This document shows positions 59,711 to 64,000 of a DNA stretch of 64,000 bases, in pieces. The stretch lies in the NCBI RefSeq assembly GCF_007990545.2, contig NZ_AP019829.2, positions 186,001 through 250,000 of the forward strand. The letters are read 5' to 3'. The stretch's first letter is position 1. Each line of letters begins with the position of its first letter. The notes under the pieces are model-generated. The model searched no databases, had not been told where the DNA came from, and saw only the letters and a program-made list of their open reading frames with translations. Both the position numbers and the translations under genes were made by a program. Source of the DNA: Leptotrichia wadei. GTDB lineage: Bacteria > Fusobacteriota > Fusobacteriia > Fusobacteriales > Leptotrichiaceae.

Positions 59711-60190
59711 ATGGAAAGAATAGCAAGTTTTACAGTAGATCATAAAAAATTAAACAGAGGAATCTATGTGTCAAGAATTGACGAAATTAATGGAAATTAC
59801 ATCACAACTTTTGATGTGAGAATGAAGTTGCCAAACAGGGAACCAGTAATAAATATCGCAGAACTTCACACAATGGAACATTTAGGAGCGACTTTTTTAA
59901 GAAATCATCCAACTTGGAAAGATGAAGTTATATATTTCGGACCAATGGGTTGTAGAACTGGATTTTATGTAATTTTAAAAGGAAAATTAGAATCAAAGGA
60001 CATCATTGACTTAATGAAAGAACTTTACAAATTCATGGCAGAATTTAAAGGTGAAATCCCAGGAGCAACTGCAATTGAATGTGGAAACTATTTGGATCAA
60101 AACTTGGCGATGGCTAATTTTGAATCGAAGAGATTTTTGGAAGAAACTTTGGAGAATTTGACGGAAGCGAATTTGGTTTATCCTGAGTAG
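59711..60190 (+). CDS. luxS: S-ribosylhomocysteine lyase LuxS
   Basis: LuxS splits S-ribosylhomocysteine to homocysteine and DPD, the precursor of autoinducer 2. The metal site HTMEH is at residues 53-57, the catalytic Cys is in GPMGCRTGFY, and the third ligand Cys is in IECGNYLDQ. The 159-residue length is standard. AATATGGAGGAGAAAAT provides a strong ribosome site. No mtnN/pfs or met genes are adjacent. Confidence 0.96.
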   Translation: MERIASFTVDHKKLNRGIYVSRIDEINGNYITTFDVRMKLPNREPVINIAELHTMEHLGATFLRNHPTWKDEVIYFGPMGCRTGFYVILKGKLESKDIIDLMKELYKFMAEFKGEIPGATAIECGNYLDQNLAMANFESKRFLEETLENLTEANLVYPE

Positions 60191-60240
60191 AAATACTATG
60201 AGCATCTTTAAGAAGTATTTAAAAATAAGGTGGTAAAAGG

Positions 60241-61668
60241 ATGGAAGAACTAAATACATTTGAAAAAACTTTACTAGATAAATTGGATTTTCTAATTAAA
60301 TTGAAGCAATTTGTGAGTTTAGAAAAAAATAGTTTGGAAAAAGTTAGTTTAGCAGTTATTTTTTTAGAATTAATGCAGAAAAATGGAAAAAGTGCAGAAA
60401 TAAAAAAGATTAATGGACTTGAATATGTTTATGAAAATTTAACAGGATATTATTTTTTAGTTAGCTCAAAAAAATCAGGAAATTGTTATGATTATATTAT
60501 AAAAATTTTTCATGAAAAGTTATTTCCAAATGGAGTAATTGATAAAATAATAGGAGATTATTTTTCTTTTGATAGTATAAAAGAAAGAGCAGAATATTTG
60601 TTAAGTAGATGGATAGAAATTGGGAAATTAGATTTTTATGTTTCATTACTGGATTTTGAAAATATAAATTTAAAAATGGAAAAATTAAAAGTTGAAAATA
60701 AATGGAAATTAATTATATATGAAAATATAAAAACTTCATACATTAAAGATTATTATTTGGCTACAGAAGAAGCACTGTATTGTGATATTTTTTTGGAAAA
60801 ATTAAAAATAGAACCTTTGTATGATAAAATTCAATATAATGAATTTTTGAAAAATATATCTCCTTTATTGAAAAAGGAATTATTAGATACAGCTGAAAAT
60901 TATGAAATTGAAATATTAGTTGACAAATATCCGATCACAAATAATAAAATGCAATTTTTAGATGATGAAATGGATATTTATATTACTAAAAATGATTCAA
61001 ATATGCATCCTTTGGAAAGTTATCCTGAAATATATTTTAGAGATACAGTAAATTCTTGGAAAAAATGTGAGATTGTAAAAAGCCGAAAGCAAAAAATATT
61101 TATTCTAAATATAGAGCTTAGTGATGAAAAATGGGAAAAATTGCCAGAATTTAAGATAATGCCTAAAATAGAGCATAAAAATGTATTCCCACCTGTTTTT
61201 AAAAAAATAGAAAATAATATTTTCGATATAGTTTATATTCCTAGAGAATGGGATGATGATGACCTTGGATTTAGTATATCAGAAGAATTATTAAAGAAAA
61301 TGATAGGATTGGGTTATGATGTTGAAATTATAAGTAATAAGGATAGGTTTTTTAATACGCATTCACCATATAAACTAAAAACGGAAAAAGATATTTTATG
61401 GATTTATGATTATGAAAATAATTGGTATATATTGCCACTACTGGATTTTGATACATTAGAACGAAAGGTTGTAGATGGAGAAGTTATAACATACACGACT
61501 ACCTCTGTACAAGTATATCATGAAAAATATTGTCCAGACGGGAAGTTGTATTTTCAAAAATCAGAGATAAAAGATTATGGGATAAGCGATGCAATTCATT
61601 TGGGATTTGGTGAGTGGGTCGTTAATGAATATCAAAAGCTGATTGAAAGTTATAAAAGTAAAATTTAA
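60241..61668 (+). CDS. Hypothetical protein, 475 aa
   Basis: Not recognised. A large soluble-looking protein with no signal peptide or membrane helix, rich in Lys, Glu, Ile and Tyr. The middle contains LEIYFRDTV-like and IVYIPREWDDDDLGFSISEELL segments, and the C-terminus reads DAIHLGFGEWVVNEYQKLIE. Both halves look globular. The ATG follows AAGGTGGTAAAAGG. Its stop codon TAA is the last three bases of the TTTAA after which IS copy B is inserted, so the insertion leaves the frame end intact. A further frame, LNEVKKEHLVEELKHYNF, lies just beyond the element and may be a displaced remnant. Confidence 0.65.
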   Translation: MEELNTFEKTLLDKLDFLIKLKQFVSLEKNSLEKVSLAVIFLELMQKNGKSAEIKKINGLEYVYENLTGYYFLVSSKKSGNCYDYIIKIFHEKLFPNGVIDKIIGDYFSFDSIKERAEYLLSRWIEIGKLDFYVSLLDFENINLKMEKLKVENKWKLIIYENIKTSYIKDYYLATEEALYCDIFLEKLKIEPLYDKIQYNEFLKNISPLLKKELLDTAENYEIEILVDKYPITNNKMQFLDDEMDIYITKNDSNMHPLESYPEIYFRDTVNSWKKCEIVKSRKQKIFILNIELSDEKWEKLPEFKIMPKIEHKNVFPPVFKKIENNIFDIVYIPREWDDDDLGFSISEELLKKMIGLGYDVEIISNKDRFFNTHSPYKLKTEKDILWIYDYENNWYILPLLDFDTLERKVVDGEVITYTTTSVQVYHEKYCPDGKLYFQKSEIKDYGISDAIHLGFGEWVVNEYQKLIESYKSKI

Positions 61669-61858
61669 CAAAAAGATAGCAAGAAGTCGTAGGCTTTCTA
61701 CAAGTGGGAGATGAATTGCTTTTTTTGTAAAAAAAATTGAAAAAAGGATACATCCATGATACAATTTTTGTATAAAATATCGAAGAGAAATCACTAATGA
61801 TAAATTTCTAAAGAAATAATTAAAAATAATATTCAAAATCAAAAGGAGGTGTAATTTT

Positions 61859-62956
61859 ATGAAATATAATTTAGCATTCAGATACAGAATTTATCCAAAT
61901 AAAGAGCAGGAATTATTGATAAATAAGACTTTTGGATGTGTTCGTTTTGTTTACAATACGATTTTGTATGCTGCAAATAAATTTTATGAAGAAACGGGAA
62001 AAAATAAAATAATTACACCTGCCAGTTTAAAAATTGAAAACCAATTTTTGAAAGAAGTAGACAGCTTGGCACTTGCAAATGCTCAATTAAATGTAAAACG
62101 ATCGTTTATGAATTTTTTTCAGAAGAGAGCGAAGTTTCCAAAGTTCAAATCTAAAAAGAATAATATTAAAAGTTACACAACAAATTGTGTAAATAATTCG
62201 ATACGAATTGAGGAAAATAAATATTTGGTTTTGCCAAAATTGAAAAAAGTAAAATTGAAATATCATAGAGAAATACCAAAGGATTATAAAATAAAGTCGG
62301 TAACATTGACAAACAGTAATGGAAATTACTATGTTTCTGTTTTGACGGAATTTGAAAAAGAAATTCAAAAAATGCCAAGTAATGATAAAGTGATTGGACT
62401 TGATTTTTCAATGTCTGAATTATTTGTCAGTTCTGAAAACCAAAGGGCTGATTATCCAAGATATTTTAGGATGTTGGAGAAAAAATTGAAGAAATTACAG
62501 AAATCATTGTCAAGAAAAGTGAAATTTTCTAAAAATTGGTATAAGCAAAAAGCGAAAATATCAAAATTGCATGAATATATCAAAAATTGTCGAAGGGATT
62601 TTTTGCATAAATTATCGAAAAAATTGTCTGAAGTGTATAATGCTGTGGTTGTTGAGGATTTGAATATGAGAGGGATGAGCCAAACATTAAATTTTGGTAA
62701 AAGTATAGGAGATAATGGGTGGGGAATGTTTTTGAGGATGGTTGAGTATAAACTGATATTTTTAGGAAAGCAATTTTTGAAGATAGATAAGTGGTTTCCA
62801 TCATCGAAAATTTGTAGTAAATGTGGAAATGTTAAAGAGGAACTGAAATTATCAGAAAGAAGTTATAAATGTGAGTGCTGTGGAATTGAAATTGATAGAG
62901 ATTACAATGCGGCATTGAATATAAAAAACATTGGAAAAGCGATGTTGGAATATTAA
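61859..62956 (+). CDS. tnpB: IS605 OrfB-type RNA-guided nuclease TnpB, copy B
   Basis: A 365-residue TnpB, full length and in frame, about 93% identical by eye to copy A. The catalytic D182, E266 and D348 and the zinc-ribbon Cys residues (SKICSKCGN, YKCECCG) are unchanged. Most of the ~24 differences are conservative, so both copies appear to be under selection or recently duplicated. The strong AAAAGGAGGTGTAATTTT ribosome site is identical. Confidence 0.93.
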   Translation: MKYNLAFRYRIYPNKEQELLINKTFGCVRFVYNTILYAANKFYEETGKNKIITPASLKIENQFLKEVDSLALANAQLNVKRSFMNFFQKRAKFPKFKSKKNNIKSYTTNCVNNSIRIEENKYLVLPKLKKVKLKYHREIPKDYKIKSVTLTNSNGNYYVSVLTEFEKEIQKMPSNDKVIGLDFSMSELFVSSENQRADYPRYFRMLEKKLKKLQKSLSRKVKFSKNWYKQKAKISKLHEYIKNCRRDFLHKLSKKLSEVYNAVVVEDLNMRGMSQTLNFGKSIGDNGWGMFLRMVEYKLIFLGKQFLKIDKWFPSSKICSKCGNVKEELKLSERSYKCECCGIEIDRDYNAALNIKNIGKAMLEY

Positions 62957-63070
62957 GAAAATAAAAGAAAACAGGGCAGGGACTGCCCGAAGAGCTTGGT
63001 AAATATATTTGGCTAGCAAAAGCAGATACTTCCCAAGAAGCTCCCGCTTCTAAAAGCGGGAGTAGTTCAC
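62957..63070 (+). ncRNA. Predicted omega RNA of TnpB copy B
   Basis: Stem GGGCAG/CTGCCC (about 62976-62990), where copy A has GGGTAG/CTACCC, then the conserved GAAGAGCTTGGTAAATATAT and the terminal CCCGCTTCTAAAAGCGGG hairpin. The guide would start near 63071. Confidence 0.65.
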
Positions 63071-63170
63071 TTTTCTAAATTAAATGAAGTAAAAAAAGAG
63101 CATCTTGTTGAGGAATTGAAACATTATAATTTTTAAGTTTGATTTCAAAAGTGAAAAGGAGAGATTTTTT

Positions 63171-63605
63171 ATGAAAAAACTAATAATTGTAGTTGTAAGT
63201 TTAATGGTTACAACTAGCAGTTTTGCTGGTTATACGAGTGATATGATTAATAGAATGGAAATTAAAGAGAAAAGTGTGGAGAAATCCTTTGGAGGAAGTA
63301 ATGCTGAAATGAAAGAAGCGACTTCGGTTATTTTGGAGGGGTGGGATAGCGAATTGAATAAAGTTTATAAGTTGTTAATGAAGAAATTATCAAAAAGTGG
63401 GCAGATAAAACTTATAAATGAAGAAAAATTGTGGATAAAAAGTAGAGATAATAAGGCAAAAGAAATAGCCAATGAATTTTGTGACACTGTAAATGGAGAA
63501 AGACTTTGTGGAACTGGTTATGGTTTGGCGTACACGCAATCATTAGTAGAGTCAACTAAAGATAGAGCGGTTGAATTGTCAAAAAGATATGAAAAATTGA
63601 AATAA
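63171..63605 (+). CDS. Exported LprI/DUF1311-domain protein
   Basis: 144 residues with a signal peptide (LIIVVVSLMVTTSSFA, cleaved before GYTSD). The C-terminal half matches the LprI (DUF1311) pattern: WDSELNKVYKLLMKKLS, then EEKLWIKSRDNKA and two Cys in ANEFCDTVNGERLCGTGYG, likely a disulfide. Mycobacterial LprI inhibits lysozyme, so a defence against host lysozyme is possible, but the domain is widespread and mostly uncharacterised. GAAAAGGAGAGATTTTTT precedes the ATG. Confidence 0.8.
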   Translation: MKKLIIVVVSLMVTTSSFAGYTSDMINRMEIKEKSVEKSFGGSNAEMKEATSVILEGWDSELNKVYKLLMKKLSKSGQIKLINEEKLWIKSRDNKAKEIANEFCDTVNGERLCGTGYGLAYTQSLVESTKDRAVELSKRYEKLK

Positions 63606-63652
63606 AAATATGATAGGAATTAAAAATTTTTTGTAACAAAGGAAGGATTGAA

Positions 63653-64000
63653 ATGGCAAAGATAATAGACACACATACACACATTTACGACGAGCAATTT
63701 GCAGAAGATTTTGATGAAGTTTTGGAACGGATTGAGGAGCAGATGGAAAGCGCTGTTGTTATTGGATGTGATTTGGAAACTTCGCTTACGAGTGTGGCTC
63801 TTGCGAATAAATATCCGTTTATTTATGCGGTGATTGGAGTTCATCCTGTGGATATTAAGAAGTATAATGATGAAGTGGAAAAAGAATTGGAGCAACTGGC
63901 TTTGAATGAGGAAAAGGTTGTTGCGATTGGGGAAATTGGACTGGATTATCACTGGATGGAAGATCCAAAGGATGTTCAGATTGCTGTGTTTAAAAAACAG
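63653..64000 (+). CDS. tatD: TatD-family metal-dependent hydrolase (partial)
   Basis: The first 116 residues of a TatD-type TIM-barrel DNase, cut by the window edge. It opens KIIDTHTHIYDEQF, containing the metal-binding HxH, and continues with AVVIGCD, YAVIGVHPVDI and VVAIGEIGLDYHWM (Glu ligand). GGAAGGATTGAA precedes the ATG. Related enzymes act as 3'-5' exonucleases in DNA repair or RNA quality control. Confidence 0.92.
   Translation, partial: MAKIIDTHTHIYDEQFAEDFDEVLERIEEQMESAVVIGCDLETSLTSVALANKYPFIYAVIGVHPVDIKKYNDEVEKELEQLALNEEKVVAIGEIGLDYHWMEDPKDVQIAVFKKQ

Larger units (their letters stand above)
61669..63070 (+). mobile_element. IS605-type TnpB-only element, copy B
   Basis: The same architecture as copy A: CAAAAAGATAGCAAGAAGTC left end after TTTAA, tnpB, then the hairpin right end finishing near GGGAGTAGTTCAC. 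The length is 1,402 bases against 1,401 for copy A. The left-end hairpin loop and several stems differ slightly between copies. It is inserted at the last codon of the preceding 475-residue gene. Confidence 0.85.

Overview
The window is an AT-rich chromosome segment from an oral-type fusobacterium, most likely Leptotrichia or a close relative. The evidence is the 16S rRNA sequence, the mix of low-GC Gram-positive-like housekeeping genes (RNase J, Rex, AddAB-like nuclease, Mn-pyrophosphatase) with Gram-negative envelope genes (LptD, an OmpA-domain protein), and frequent TTG/GTG starts. Most of it is ordinary core genome. What stands out is that two conserved genes are split by group I introns of the IStron kind.

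Layout. 1-4.4 kb: tail of an unidentified gene, flavodoxin, a DUF445 membrane protein, and ruvB interrupted by a 1.9-kb IStron (group I ribozyme plus TnpB). 4.7-10.8 kb: rsmE, rsfS, PBP2, RNase J, yhbY and a DUF212 membrane protein. 10.9-14.0 kb: a polar amino-acid ABC transporter operon with a clear promoter. 14.1-24.8 kb: ltrA-like (minus strand), recG, an EamA transporter, def, fmt, rex, folD, a biotin carrier protein, a CBS/CorC membrane protein, a Nudix hydrolase and apt. 24.9-29.85 kb: rRNA promoter, 16S, 23S, 5S and tRNA-Asn. 30.2-33.8 kb: a histidine phosphatase (minus), a cobK-like gene in three exons separated by two group I introns, and a YigZ/IMPACT protein. 33.9-34.4 kb: Glu-Val-Asp-Thr-Tyr tRNA cluster with its own promoter. 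34.5-40.4 kb: ybaB, a TM2 protein, der, an AI-2E-family exporter, a MarR regulator, a tnpB-less IStron relative, tpiA and secG. 40.5-41.9 kb: an IS605-type TnpB-only element. 42-51.6 kb: AddB-like/AddA, ppaC, an unknown protein, a secreted cyclophilin and a membrane protein. 51.8-52.6 kb: a decayed clpL. 52.7-60.2 kb: lptD, an OmpA-domain protein (minus), hslO, ddl and luxS. 60.2-64 kb: an unknown protein, a second copy of the IS605-type element, an LprI-domain protein and the start of tatD.

The main story is the four group I introns (1614-3548, 31493-32038, 32456-33001, 38564-39083). All share the P/Q/R/S core, and removing them from 5'-exon T to intron-terminal G restores continuous RuvB (336 aa) and CobK (264 aa) reading frames. 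The internal guide changes with the target: introns after TTTAT carry GTAAG, introns after TTGAT carry GTCAG, and each can form a five-pair P1 ending in U.G. P8 and P9 also covary among copies. Only the ruvB copy carries tnpB, whose predicted guide would be the downstream ruvB exon. RNA splicing could thus keep the host gene alive while the nuclease targets element-free ruvB alleles. The cobK introns have lost recognisable transposon ends and look like ribozyme-only descendants. Splicing itself is inferred from sequence and has not been shown here.
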